From Cohnella silvisoli (lineage in GTDB: Bacteria > Bacillota > Bacilli > Paenibacillales > Paenibacillaceae), in NCBI RefSeq assembly GCF_021190915.1, contig NZ_JAIOAP010000003.1:62001-126000 (forward strand): 64,000 nt of DNA. The letters run 5' to 3'. Below, in pieces: positions 1 through 7,746 of this stretch. A program made the position numbers and the translations under genes. The notes beneath the pieces were generated by a model. That model saw only the letters and a list, made by a program, of their open reading frames with translations, was not told the origin of the DNA and made no database searches. Each line of letters begins with the position of its first letter. Within the stretch, counting starts at the first letter, position 1.

Positions 1-1
1 C

Positions 2-1645
2 AGCGGCACCAAGAATCTCACCGTCCGCAACAATCTGATCGTCGTCGATCAGCCGAACACTGCCGGCATCAGCGCCAAATACGTGAGCGGCGGCACGTGG
101 ACGGGCAATCAATTCACGAACAACAAAATCATCCTGACCACCGGCGTGAGCGGAACGGAAGTGTATAACTACGGTGCGAACGCCAGCGTGGCGGTCAGCG
201 ATTACAACAAGATTTACAGCTCCGGCGGTTCCGCATTTTCCGCCCATTACAACGGAACGAATTACACGGGATTGTCCGGTTGGCGTTCCGGGACAGGCTA
301 CGATGCCAACAGCTCAACTCTGCCTTTGGATACAACGGCGCCCACGAATCCATCCGGCGCGACGGCAAGCTGGAATAGCGGAAATTCGACCATGAGCGTA
401 ACCTGGACTGCGGCCACCGATGCGGGAAGCGGCATTTCGCACTACAATATTTATCGTTCCACCGCGTCTTCCTTCACTCCCGGCTATACCAATATGGTCG
501 GCCAATCAACGACGACTTCCTTCGCGGATACGCAAGAGTTGCAGTCTTCGACGGTTTACTATTATAAGATCCAAGCCGAAGACAACAACGGTAACGTAAG
601 CGCCGGGACGGCAACCGCGAATGCCACGAGCGGAACGGTGGCGGCTCCGCCGCTCGCCCGGTTTCAGGCATCCATAGATTTCAGCGCAATTCGGCAAGGT
701 CCGATATGGAATTACGATTCCTTCGACGGCAACAACTATACGAATATTGCGTCGTTCGATTACAGTTACGGGGCATGGCGGGACGGAGCTACGTATTTGA
801 ATGTCAGCCCGAATTCCCAGCACCCGGAAAGCGCCAAGGAGAGCGTAAGGGCGTGGGTCGCTCCGTATACGGGGACGATTACGGTTACCGCCCAAGGGAA
901 CATTTCTTTATGGTCATCCGGGGGAGACGGCGTAAATGTCAGGCTGCTGAAAAACGGAACGCAGCTGTGGCCGGCCAGCGGGTACCAGCTTGTGACCTAC
1001 GGCGCGCCTGTGAGCTTCCCGACCACATCCGTTTCCGTTGCGAAGGGGGATACGCTTTATTTTGCCGTGAATCGGAACGTTACCGCTACGAGCGATTCGA
1101 CGACATGGGATCCCGTGATTACCTATACGGCCATTACGGAACCGACTTCGACGAGCACTTATCAGGCGTCCACCGGGTTCAGCACGACCACGCAAGGTCC
1201 GGTGTGGTATTACCAGAAATGGAACGGCATCTCCTTCACGAACATTGCCGCATACGATGCCTCCTGGAGCTCGTGGAGAGACGGGGCTACGTATCTGATG
1301 GTCGGAATCAATTATCAGCATCCCGAGAGCACGGCTTCCAGCGCCCGTACATGGGTCGCTCCGGCGAAAGGCACAGTGGCAGTCTCGGCCAACGGCAATT
1401 TGTCTCTGTGGTCCCCCGGCGGCGACGGCGTATTGGTGAAAATCATGAAAAACGGCATCAAAGTATGGCCCAGAGGGAGTCAGCCTGCCGATAAGTGGCA
1501 GTATGTATCCTACTCGAGTCCGTATACCTTCCCGACGCAACTGATCAACGTTACGGAAGGCGATCAGCTGGAATTTACGGTAAATATGAACGGGACGATC
1601 ACGTCGGACGCGACGACATGGGACCCGATTGTTCAGTATCAATAA
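2..1645 (+). CDS. Secreted beta-helix/FN3 protein with two tandem C-terminal modules, 5'-truncated
   Basis: The frame is open from the first complete codon, so the gene begins left of the window and about 547 residues are visible. The start (to about nt 300) reads like the last coils of a right-handed beta-helix, with N/V-rich short strands. An FN3-type domain follows at about nt 325-640 (TAPTNPSG, YYYKIQAEDNNGN). Then come two tandem modules of about 155 residues at nt 655-1130 and 1160-1642. Both share QGP.W, WRDGATYL, QHPES, the LW-GGDGV core and a TWDP ending. These look like carbohydrate-binding modules, but I cannot name a family. No sortase motif is seen. The role is probably extracellular polysaccharide degradation, in line with the glycan genes further right. 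The modular secreted nature is secure; the catalytic activity is unknown. Confidence 0.8.
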   Translation, partial: SGTKNLTVRNNLIVVDQPNTAGISAKYVSGGTWTGNQFTNNKIILTTGVSGTEVYNYGANASVAVSDYNKIYSSGGSAFSAHYNGTNYTGLSGWRSGTGYDANSSTLPLDTTAPTNPSGATASWNSGNSTMSVTWTAATDAGSGISHYNIYRSTASSFTPGYTNMVGQSTTTSFADTQELQSSTVYYYKIQAEDNNGNVSAGTATANATSGTVAAPPLARFQASIDFSAIRQGPIWNYDSFDGNNYTNIASFDYSYGAWRDGATYLNVSPNSQHPESAKESVRAWVAPYTGTITVTAQGNISLWSSGGDGVNVRLLKNGTQLWPASGYQLVTYGAPVSFPTTSVSVAKGDTLYFAVNRNVTATSDSTTWDPVITYTAITEPTSTSTYQASTGFSTTTQGPVWYYQKWNGISFTNIAAYDASWSSWRDGATYLMVGINYQHPESTASSARTWVAPAKGTVAVSANGNLSLWSPGGDGVLVKIMKNGIKVWPRGSQPADKWQYVSYSSPYTFPTQLINVTEGDQLEFTVNMNGTITSDATTWDPIVQYQ

Positions 1646-1823
1646 ATGCGCATCCGTATAAGGCGAGGTGATTCAGGAAAGCAACTCATTCAGTCCTGTC
1701 AACAGCACCATGCGACAATTCAAGGGTAATTATGCTGCGCATCGATCCTGATCTTTTCTTGGACGGCACTCCGATCAATCCGCAAAAGTTTCCCAGTATC
1801 TTGTAATTGCACATGTACGACAA

Positions 1824-1862
1824 AAAGCTGCAGACGCTTCTGGAGGAGCGGGCTGCAGCTTT
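1824..1862 (-). terminator. Terminator of the GntR gene
   Basis: A perfect 10-bp inverted repeat (AAAGCTGCAG / CTGCAGCTTT) with a 19-nt loop. On the minus strand it is followed by a five-T run. It begins 20 nt after the stop codon of the regulator at 1882. It may also stop plus-strand transcripts weakly. Confidence 0.8.
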
Positions 1863-1881
1863 GTCATTTGCAACGTCTTTT

Positions 1882-2532
1882 TCATTCATCCCATTTGACA
1901 CTATGAATGTGTACGGTCAATGCTTCCGAGATTTTATCCATATCGCCTTCCATTAAAACATTCAGCAATACTTCGTGCTCCAGATACACATCGTTTAAAT
2001 TTTCGTAGGCAAGGGCTTGCGAGAGAAAATGAAGACGAATGCGGTTGTAGATGGATTTCCAAGTGCTGATGATGTTAATCATATCGGACAAACTTACGAG
2101 GTACTCATGAAAGGCCAAATCGCAATCCGCTATTTTGTAAATGTCGCGTTTCTGGGCAGCGTCGCGCATCTCGGCTAAGATCTCTTTAAGTTTGGCGTGG
2201 TGTGAGCCCGTCATGTTCGGTAAAGCTTTGCGAATCGCAAATTGCTCAAGCGTGAATCGGATCGGTATGAGCACTTCAGTAACTTCTTCCCGCGTAATTT
2301 CTGCAACAGTCGTTTCCTTGTAGGGCTGAGAAACTAATAAACCTTCCTGTTCCAGCATTCGCAGCGCTTCGCGAATAGGCCCTCTGCTGACCCCCATCTG
2401 CTTGGACATCTCAATCTCACGAAGTCGAATGCCGGGTTTTAGCTGACCATTAAAAATCGCTTTACGAATATCGTCTGTAATTTTATGACGGAGTGAAGTG
2501 ACCTTCTGCTCCTCGAAACGAAAATTTTCCAT
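1882..2532 (-). CDS. GntR-family transcriptional regulator, FadR/FCD type
   Basis: About 216 residues. The N-terminal winged helix (about residues 10-75) carries the GntR signature: KPGIRLREIEMSKQMGVSRG, then PIREALRMLEQEGLL. The rest is an all-helical FCD ligand domain with the usual spacing of acidic and His residues (DCDLAFHEYLV, then a late HIHSV). I start at the ATG at 2532 because GGAAGGAG lies 12 nt upstream; an ATG 24 nt earlier lacks a site. It is divergent from the dehydratase-M81-SDR operon. A 22-bp palindrome overlaps both promoters, so it very likely represses that operon and itself until a pathway substrate (probably a sugar acid) binds. The family is sure; the effector is inferred. 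Confidence 0.9.
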   Translation of the reverse strand: MENFRFEEQKVTSLRHKITDDIRKAIFNGQLKPGIRLREIEMSKQMGVSRGPIREALRMLEQEGLLVSQPYKETTVAEITREEVTEVLIPIRFTLEQFAIRKALPNMTGSHHAKLKEILAEMRDAAQKRDIYKIADCDLAFHEYLVSLSDMINIISTWKSIYNRIRLHFLSQALAYENLNDVYLEHEVLLNVLMEGDMDKISEALTVHIHSVKWDE

Positions 2533-2600
2533 TGCGGCGGTAAACTCCTTCCACATCGTTACTTCGAACTATAACGTATCATGTGTACTTTGTAAAATAT

Positions 2601-2630
2601 ATTATAGTAAGATTGTAGACAATCTTACAA
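2601..2630 (-). promoter_or_regulatory. Promoter of the GntR gene
   Basis: Minus-strand -35 TTGTAA (2630-2625), an 18-bp spacer and -10 TATAAT (2606-2601). The GntR palindrome fills the spacer, which implies autoregulation. Confidence 0.65.
2607..2628. promoter_or_regulatory. Palindromic GntR operator
   Basis: GTAAGATTGT-AG-ACAATCTTAC is a perfect 10-bp inverted repeat with a 2-bp centre. Its core ATTGTAGACAAT fits the TNGTNNNACNA-type sites of FadR-subfamily regulators. It covers the spacer of the gntR promoter and the -35 of the dehydratase promoter, so one bound dimer could shut both. Confidence 0.75.
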
Positions 2631-2644
2631 TGAAGAATTATACT
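2616..2644 (+). promoter_or_regulatory. Promoter of the dehydratase-M81-SDR operon
   Basis: -35 TAGACA (2616-2621), a 17-bp spacer and -10 TATACT (2639-2644). The -35 sits inside the GntR palindrome. The leader to the ATG at 2696 is about 45 nt. Confidence 0.6.
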
Positions 2645-2695
2645 GAATTTGCTCTCGTATTAAATATCATCGACACAACAAAGGAGCAAAGGAAA

Positions 2696-4426
2696 ATGAA
2701 CGATCAATTAGAAAGCCAGAAGGTTCGAAAGATCAGCTTTGAAGGCGACGCCCTTCGGATGTCGATGGATTGGACAGTTGAGGATTTAAATAAGGTGCAG
2801 GTGTTGGTGGAAAGCACCCATGGCGCAAGTCATCCCAGTTCTTATCACTTGAACGCATTGGTATCCGAGATTGAGAAAGGCGTCTTCCAAACCGGGGGAA
2901 AGCCTGCGATCTATACGACGACGGACATATGCGACGGTGTTGCGCAAGCGCATAATGGCATGAATTATTCGCTGCCATCCAGAGACATGATCGCATCCAT
3001 GGTAGAAATACATGCGATGGCTACGCCATTTGATGCTATGGTGCTGTCGTCCGCAGGCGACAAGGCGGTGCCGGCCCACTTGATGGCGATTGCCAGATTA
3101 GATATCCCGGCCATTCATGTTCCGGGAGGGGCGATGGGCGCAGGGCCTTGCATGAGATCGAATGAAGAGCTATGGCATATGAGCGTGGAAGTGGATCAAG
3201 GCAAAATGTCGAAAGAGGAGTTTCTAGCTTTCCAGCGGGCATGCTGTCCCACTTGCGGCGCCTGTCAGTATATGGGTACGGCGGCGACGATGCAGGTTAT
3301 GGCGGAAGCGCTTGGCTTGGCGCTGCCCTGGTCGGCGTTGATCCCGGCTACCAACGCGGAGATTGGACGCGCGGCGCGCGCGGCAGGCCAGCAAATTATG
3401 CGGCTCGTTCAAGCGGACATCCGGCCGTCGAACATTCTGACAATGGAAGCTTTCGAAAATGCGATCATGGTGCACTCGGCAATCGGCGGATCGTTGAATG
3501 CCGTTATGCATCTGATTGCCATTGCGCGGGAAGCGGGCATTGAGTTGAGTGCGCATAGAATCGACGAGATTCATCGGAGCATTCCGGTGCTGGTCGATAC
3601 GAAGACGGCAGGTCATTATCCGACCGAGCTATTCTGGTATGCCGGCGGTGTGCCGCAAGTGATGCTAGAGCTTGAACATATGCTGCACCTGGACGTACTT
3701 ACGGTAACAGGCAAAACTTTAAGTGAAAATCTGCAAGAATATCGCGCGAATGAAATGCCGCGCTTCGCGGAGATGTTCCTGGCTAATTACAAGCTGAATC
3801 GCCGTAATGTCATTTATCCGATTGCCAAGCCGTTGAAGCCTCACGGTTCGCTTGCGGTGCTGGTCGGCAACTTGGCTCCGAAAGGAGCAACGATCAAAAT
3901 TTCCGCCGTATCGCCAGACATGCAGGTTCATCAGGGACCTGCCAAAGTGTTCGACACCGAACGCGCTGCCGTGGACGCTTTTGTGAATAAACAAATTGTG
4001 CCGGGCGATGTCGTCATTATCCGGTATCAAGGGCCGCAAGCGACGGGGATGCCGGAAATGTTCTTCATGTCGGAGCTGATTGCGTCGGATCCCGTGTTAT
4101 CGAATACGACTTCCCTTGTCACCGATGGCCGATTCTCAGGCGCTACGCGCGGGCCGTGCGTAGGTTATTTAGGTCCGGAAGCGATCTCTGGCGGGCCTAT
4201 TGCTGTGGTGCAAAATGAAGACATTGTCCTTATTGATATTCCGAACCGTACGATTGATATTGTGGGGACGGAAGGTGTGGTGCGCGACTCGCAAGAGATT
4301 GAGGAAATGATCAACAAGAGAATGGAAAGCTGGACCGCGCCTGTCATGAAGCATAAAGGGGTACTGGGGCAATACACCCGGGCGGCAAGACCGGCGCTGG
4401 AAGGCGGCTCTTGCTCGCGAAATTAG
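2696..4426 (+). CDS. IlvD/Edd-family dehydratase, atypical Fe-S ligand set
   Basis: A 576-residue protein, normal for the IlvD/Edd family, which dehydrates dihydroxy-acids or sugar acids to 2-keto acids. It starts at ATG 2696 after AAGGAGCAAAGG. Family blocks are clear: CDGVAQAHNGMNYSLPSRD (residues 79-97), GDKAVPAHLMA (D122, K123 of the expected Mg2+/carbamyl-lysine site), CGACQYMGTAATM (C190) and TDGRFSGATRGPCVGYLGPE near the C-terminus. Two of the three usual cluster cysteines appear absent: GCDK reads AGDK (A120), and the NPCH-like region reads THGASHP. Extra cysteines occur at 79, 183, 184 and 187. The neighbours (GntR, M81 hydrolase, SDR) point to a catabolic sugar-acid-type dehydratase, not branched-chain amino acid synthesis. 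The substrate is unknown. Confidence 0.85.
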   Translation: MNDQLESQKVRKISFEGDALRMSMDWTVEDLNKVQVLVESTHGASHPSSYHLNALVSEIEKGVFQTGGKPAIYTTTDICDGVAQAHNGMNYSLPSRDMIASMVEIHAMATPFDAMVLSSAGDKAVPAHLMAIARLDIPAIHVPGGAMGAGPCMRSNEELWHMSVEVDQGKMSKEEFLAFQRACCPTCGACQYMGTAATMQVMAEALGLALPWSALIPATNAEIGRAARAAGQQIMRLVQADIRPSNILTMEAFENAIMVHSAIGGSLNAVMHLIAIAREAGIELSAHRIDEIHRSIPVLVDTKTAGHYPTELFWYAGGVPQVMLELEHMLHLDVLTVTGKTLSENLQEYRANEMPRFAEMFLANYKLNRRNVIYPIAKPLKPHGSLAVLVGNLAPKGATIKISAVSPDMQVHQGPAKVFDTERAAVDAFVNKQIVPGDVVIIRYQGPQATGMPEMFFMSELIASDPVLSNTTSLVTDGRFSGATRGPCVGYLGPEAISGGPIAVVQNEDIVLIDIPNRTIDIVGTEGVVRDSQEIEEMINKRMESWTAPVMKHKGVLGQYTRAARPALEGGSCSRN

Positions 4427-4446
4427 GATAAGGGGGCAACAACCTC

Positions 4447-5940
4447 GTGAACAAAAAAATGAACATTATTGTCGGAGCGTTGATGCAGGAAAGCAATACG
4501 TTCAGTTCCGCTTTGAGCGATATTGCGGGGTTTTATAACTATTTCTACCGCGAGGGAAATGAAATGCTTGCAGACGATAATCCGGCCAACGAACTGAGCG
4601 GAGTTCTTCGTGCGGCAAACGAGGCAGATGTGAATGTGCTTCCGACAGTGGCTGCTCAAGCTTGCTCGGCCGGGCCGATTAAGCGGGAGGCGCTCGATCG
4701 GTTGAAGCAAACTTTGCTGGACCGGATCGAAGCATACTCTGAATATGACGGCGTACTGCTCTCCTTGCACGGCTCTTGGGTGGCTGAAGATAACGATGAC
4801 GCGGATGGAGAAATTTTGTCAGCTGTCCGGGAGAAGGTTGGGACAAACGTTCCGATTGTGATTACGCTCGACTCGCATGCCAATCTGACCCGGACGATCG
4901 CCGAACAGGCGGACGCTGTCGTGGGATATCGGACATTCCCGCACATTGACTATGCCGAGACGGGGTATCGGGCGGCGCAATTGCTGATCTCCATCGTTCG
5001 CAATGGGTTGAAGCCGCATATGAAAGTTGTCAAAGTGCCGATGATTGTACCTGCGGAAGCGCATGTTACCTATGAAAATCCGATGCGCGATCTGTGGCAG
5101 GAAGCGATGAAGGGCGAAAACAACGGCGATTCGTTAGCTACCTCGCTCTTCATTGTACAGCCGTGGCTGGATGTAGCCGAATTGGGCTGTGCCGTCGTTG
5201 TCGTTGGCCGGGACGCTGAGCGAGCGGAACGGGAAGCGCAACGTTTGTCTGAGCTGCTGTGGAATCGGCGCAAGCAATTCGACATTGAATTGAGCAGTGT
5301 GGAGGAAATCAGCAAGCTGCTTGATGCAGCAGACAAGCTTGCCGGTCCAATCATTGTATCGGATTCGGCGGATAGTCCTGGGGCAGGCTCCCCGGGAGAC
5401 AGCAATGCGGTGCTGCGGCAGTTGTTGGAACTCGGCGTCGGCGAGCGATTTACATGCCTGTTGTCGATGGTTGACGCGCCAGCAGTACGGCAAGCCGTGA
5501 CCTATGATGTCGGAAGTACGGTAAAGCTGACCGTGGGTCATTCCGTCAGTACGGATTTCGGCAAACCGATGGAAATCGAAGGCGTCATCGCATATACGTC
5601 ATTAAGCGGAACCTTTGCTTTCGGCGGAGGGACGGTAGCCAATATGATCGCGAACATGGGACAATGCGCGGTTGTCAGAATAGGACGCATCTATGTGTTG
5701 TTAATGGAACATCCGACCTTCACCGGAGATCCTGCGATGTATCGGTCTGTCGGGCTGGAGCCTCTGGATGCGGATTTGGTTCTGGTCAAATCTGCTGCGC
5801 AATTTCGCGCCGAGTACGAGCAGATCCGTCATAGCGGCATTTATATTTTGGATACACCTGGAGCAAGTACGGCTAATCTGTCAAGCTTGCTATATACAAA
5901 AGCTCCGCGCCCGTTGTATCCCTTTGCAGATAACTTTTAA
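4447..5940 (+). CDS. M81 family (MlrC-like) metallohydrolase
   Basis: 497 residues, full length for the M81/DUF1485 plus MlrC C-terminal architecture. The N-terminal motif MQESNTFS is typical. The predicted metal site is D142-x-H144 (LDSHANLT) with H166 (TFPHID); the 24-residue spacing matches the Asp167/His169/His191 pattern described for sphingomonad MlrC. A glycine-rich motif SDSADSPGAGSPGDS lies near residue 303. It begins with GTG after AAGGGGG, 20 nt behind the dehydratase, so it is translated from the same mRNA. MlrC cleaves a linear microcystin peptide, but most relatives sit in catabolic operons and have unknown substrates. Here it probably opens an amide or lactone-type compound feeding the pathway. 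A second member at 54202 has identically numbered ligands. Confidence 0.85.
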   Translation: MNKKMNIIVGALMQESNTFSSALSDIAGFYNYFYREGNEMLADDNPANELSGVLRAANEADVNVLPTVAAQACSAGPIKREALDRLKQTLLDRIEAYSEYDGVLLSLHGSWVAEDNDDADGEILSAVREKVGTNVPIVITLDSHANLTRTIAEQADAVVGYRTFPHIDYAETGYRAAQLLISIVRNGLKPHMKVVKVPMIVPAEAHVTYENPMRDLWQEAMKGENNGDSLATSLFIVQPWLDVAELGCAVVVVGRDAERAEREAQRLSELLWNRRKQFDIELSSVEEISKLLDAADKLAGPIIVSDSADSPGAGSPGDSNAVLRQLLELGVGERFTCLLSMVDAPAVRQAVTYDVGSTVKLTVGHSVSTDFGKPMEIEGVIAYTSLSGTFAFGGGTVANMIANMGQCAVVRIGRIYVLLMEHPTFTGDPAMYRSVGLEPLDADLVLVKSAAQFRAEYEQIRHSGIYILDTPGASTANLSSLLYTKAPRPLYPFADNF

Positions 5941-6056
5941 TGAGGGTAGACGGTTTCTGTGCGACTTCGCCCCGGGAGAGAGACTGTGTTTCCTTAAAGG
6001 GTGAGAACATGCAGTAGCGGAAGTTGCAAGGAGTAAACGTTGGGAGGATCAGCGGC

Positions 6057-6818
6057 ATGAAATTACGGAACAAAGTGGCCTTGGTGACGGGCGGAGCGAC
6101 CGGAATCGGCAAAGCGGTCTGTCTTGCCTATGCTGCGGAAGGCGCCAAGGTTGTCATCAATTATTGGAATACGCCGGAGGAGGCGGAGCAGGTCAGGGCG
6201 GCCATAGTCGCATCCGGAGGCGAAGCGATCGTCCAGCAGGCGGACGTATCCAATGCGGCCGAGGTTGAGCGGATGATTCAGGCGGTCGGAGAAATCTGGG
6301 GCGGCGTCGATATTGTCGTCAACAATGCCGGCATTTACCCGAACAAAACATGGTACGAAATTACCGAGGAAGAATGGGATCGGGTCATGAACGTCAACCT
6401 GAAATCATGCTTTCTGATTTCCAAGGCTGTTTTTCCACATATGAAGGAGCGGAATTACGGCAAAATCATTAACGTCTCCTCGATCACTTTCCTGAAAGGA
6501 CAGAAGGGTTTCGTACACTACGTCGCCTCCAAGGGCGGCATCGTCGGGTTTACGCGCGCCATGGCAAGAGAAGTCGGAGAACACGGCATTACGGTCAATG
6601 CCATATCGCCCGGAGCGGTTATGACGGACCAGGAGTTGCTTACTTACAGCGAGGAGCATCTAGAGGAAGCGGCCGCTTACTTGGCGAAGGAGCAATGCTT
6701 TGCCCGACGCCAACTTCCGTCGGATATGATCGGCGGCTTCGTGTTTCTCGCTTCGCCCGACAGCGACTTTATTACAGGCCAACTGCTGAATATCGACGGC
6801 GGCTGGGTGATGCACTAA
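6057..6818 (+). CDS. Short-chain dehydrogenase/reductase (SDR)
   Basis: 253 residues, a classical SDR of the FabG/glucose-dehydrogenase type. Visible motifs are the NAD(P)-binding TGGATGIGKAV (about residues 12-22), NNAG (about 90), the catalytic Ser of INVSS, the YVASK tetrad (Tyr/Lys) and a C-terminal LNIDGGW. I chose ATG 6057 because GGGAGG sits 9 nt upstream. It lies 116 nt after the M81 gene with no terminator between, so it is probably the third gene of the operon. It would oxidise or reduce a hydroxyl or keto group of the pathway intermediate; substrate and cofactor preference cannot be read. Confidence 0.88.
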   Translation: MKLRNKVALVTGGATGIGKAVCLAYAAEGAKVVINYWNTPEEAEQVRAAIVASGGEAIVQQADVSNAAEVERMIQAVGEIWGGVDIVVNNAGIYPNKTWYEITEEEWDRVMNVNLKSCFLISKAVFPHMKERNYGKIINVSSITFLKGQKGFVHYVASKGGIVGFTRAMAREVGEHGITVNAISPGAVMTDQELLTYSEEHLEEAAAYLAKEQCFARRQLPSDMIGGFVFLASPDSDFITGQLLNIDGGWVMH

Positions 6819-6894
6819 CCCGAGTTTGAAGTGTATAACAATTGAGCAAAACCCGCTTGATCGATGTGCGGTCTGCGGATTTGACGCGCGAATG

Positions 6895-7491
6895 TTATTC
6901 AAGCATCTCAGGCGGCACAGGCAGGCTTCGCACAATTTCATTCATGCTGAATGAGGCGCACGGAACTGTCTTGGAGTGGATCGTTTCTTCTCCGGCGTAA
7001 ACCTCGACCAGATCGTAGCGGTCTCCGTCCAGTACGTATTGCTCCAAAGTGAAGTTAGTAAGGTCTACGATCCAGTATTCAGGAACTTTGTAGTTGGCAT
7101 ATATGATACGTTTCTTCACTTTATCCCGTCTGCGTGAATGCTCGGATGTAATCTCCACAACAAGATCAGGAGCACCGTTTATGCCTCTATTACTAATGAT
7201 TGATATTCTGCTGCGATGGATCATAACCAGATCGGGCTGTCGAACCTCTGTGTCGGACAAGATGACATCGATGGGCGATGAAATCATAATGTACTCGTTT
7301 CGACAGCTTGTATTGAGGATAAACAGCAGCTCCTGACTGAGCGATTGATGCGTAAATGTAGGAGAAGGGCTCATAAGCTCCAATACGCCGTCCGAGATCT
7401 CATAGCGATTGCCATCGTCGATCATATTGGCATAGATCTCGTAAGTAACGGGAGACTCCTTCATGACCTCGTCATAAGTTTTCTTTTTCAT
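6895..7491 (-). CDS. Uma2-family (DUF820) PD-(D/E)XK nuclease-fold protein
   Basis: 198 residues, the usual size. Family features are RYEISDGVLELMSPSP near the N-terminus, THQ, a QPDLVMI strand, then PDLVVEITSEHSRRRDK with the E-x-S...D-x-x-x-K segment of the nuclease-like core, and PEYWIVDL. GGAGGT lies 7 nt before the ATG. It stands alone between a convergent SDR and a hairpin terminator just upstream. Uma2 proteins are multicopy in many bacteria and no clear biological role is known; nuclease activity is predicted from fold only. Confidence 0.85.
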   Translation of the reverse strand: MKKKTYDEVMKESPVTYEIYANMIDDGNRYEISDGVLELMSPSPTFTHQSLSQELLFILNTSCRNEYIMISSPIDVILSDTEVRQPDLVMIHRSRISIISNRGINGAPDLVVEITSEHSRRRDKVKKRIIYANYKVPEYWIVDLTNFTLEQYVLDGDRYDLVEVYAGEETIHSKTVPCASFSMNEIVRSLPVPPEMLE

Positions 7492-7511
7492 TCCGACGAC
7501 CTCCGATTTTC

Positions 7512-7567
7512 AAAAAAATAGCACCTCGGCAAAGAAACACGTCTTGTGTTTAACTTTGTGAGGTGCT
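7512..7567 (-). terminator. Long hairpin terminator directly upstream of the Uma2 gene
   Basis: AGCACCTC...GAGGTGCT with further inner pairing (CAAAG/CTTTG, AAACAC/GTGTTT) makes a stem of about 20 bp. On the minus strand it is followed by seven T. It ends only about 10 nt before the Uma2 ribosome binding site, so Uma2 must either have its own promoter nearby or depend on readthrough. Confidence 0.7.
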
Positions 7568-7721
7568 TCCCCGACTTTATTTACTTTATTATGCTCGAAC
7601 GCCGTTGGTCTGTCAAACTTTGCGAGTAAGAGCAGATGGAAGTCTCAGACGGCGATTTTCGCGAGCAGAAGGGCATTGTGTTCTTCGTGTGATTTCGACA
7701 TTTGATTGCCAACCCGGGTTC

Positions 7722-7746
7722 AGCCAAACTTGGCTGGTCTTTTTTA
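7722..7746 (+). terminator. Plus-strand terminator-like hairpin with no plus-strand gene before it
   Basis: AGCCA-AACT-TGGCT followed by GGTCTTTTTT. The 180 nt upstream (7568-7740) hold no convincing CDS on the plus strand. The hairpin abuts the stop codon of the minus-strand gene at 7744. It could end a short unannotated transcript, or serve as a convergent barrier. Confidence 0.5.

Noticed and set aside
1709..1806. Short plus-strand frame reading RIDPDLFLDGTPINPQKFP, possibly a gene remnant
   Set aside because: It has no start codon, no ribosome binding site and no family I can recognise; chance or decay cannot be separated.
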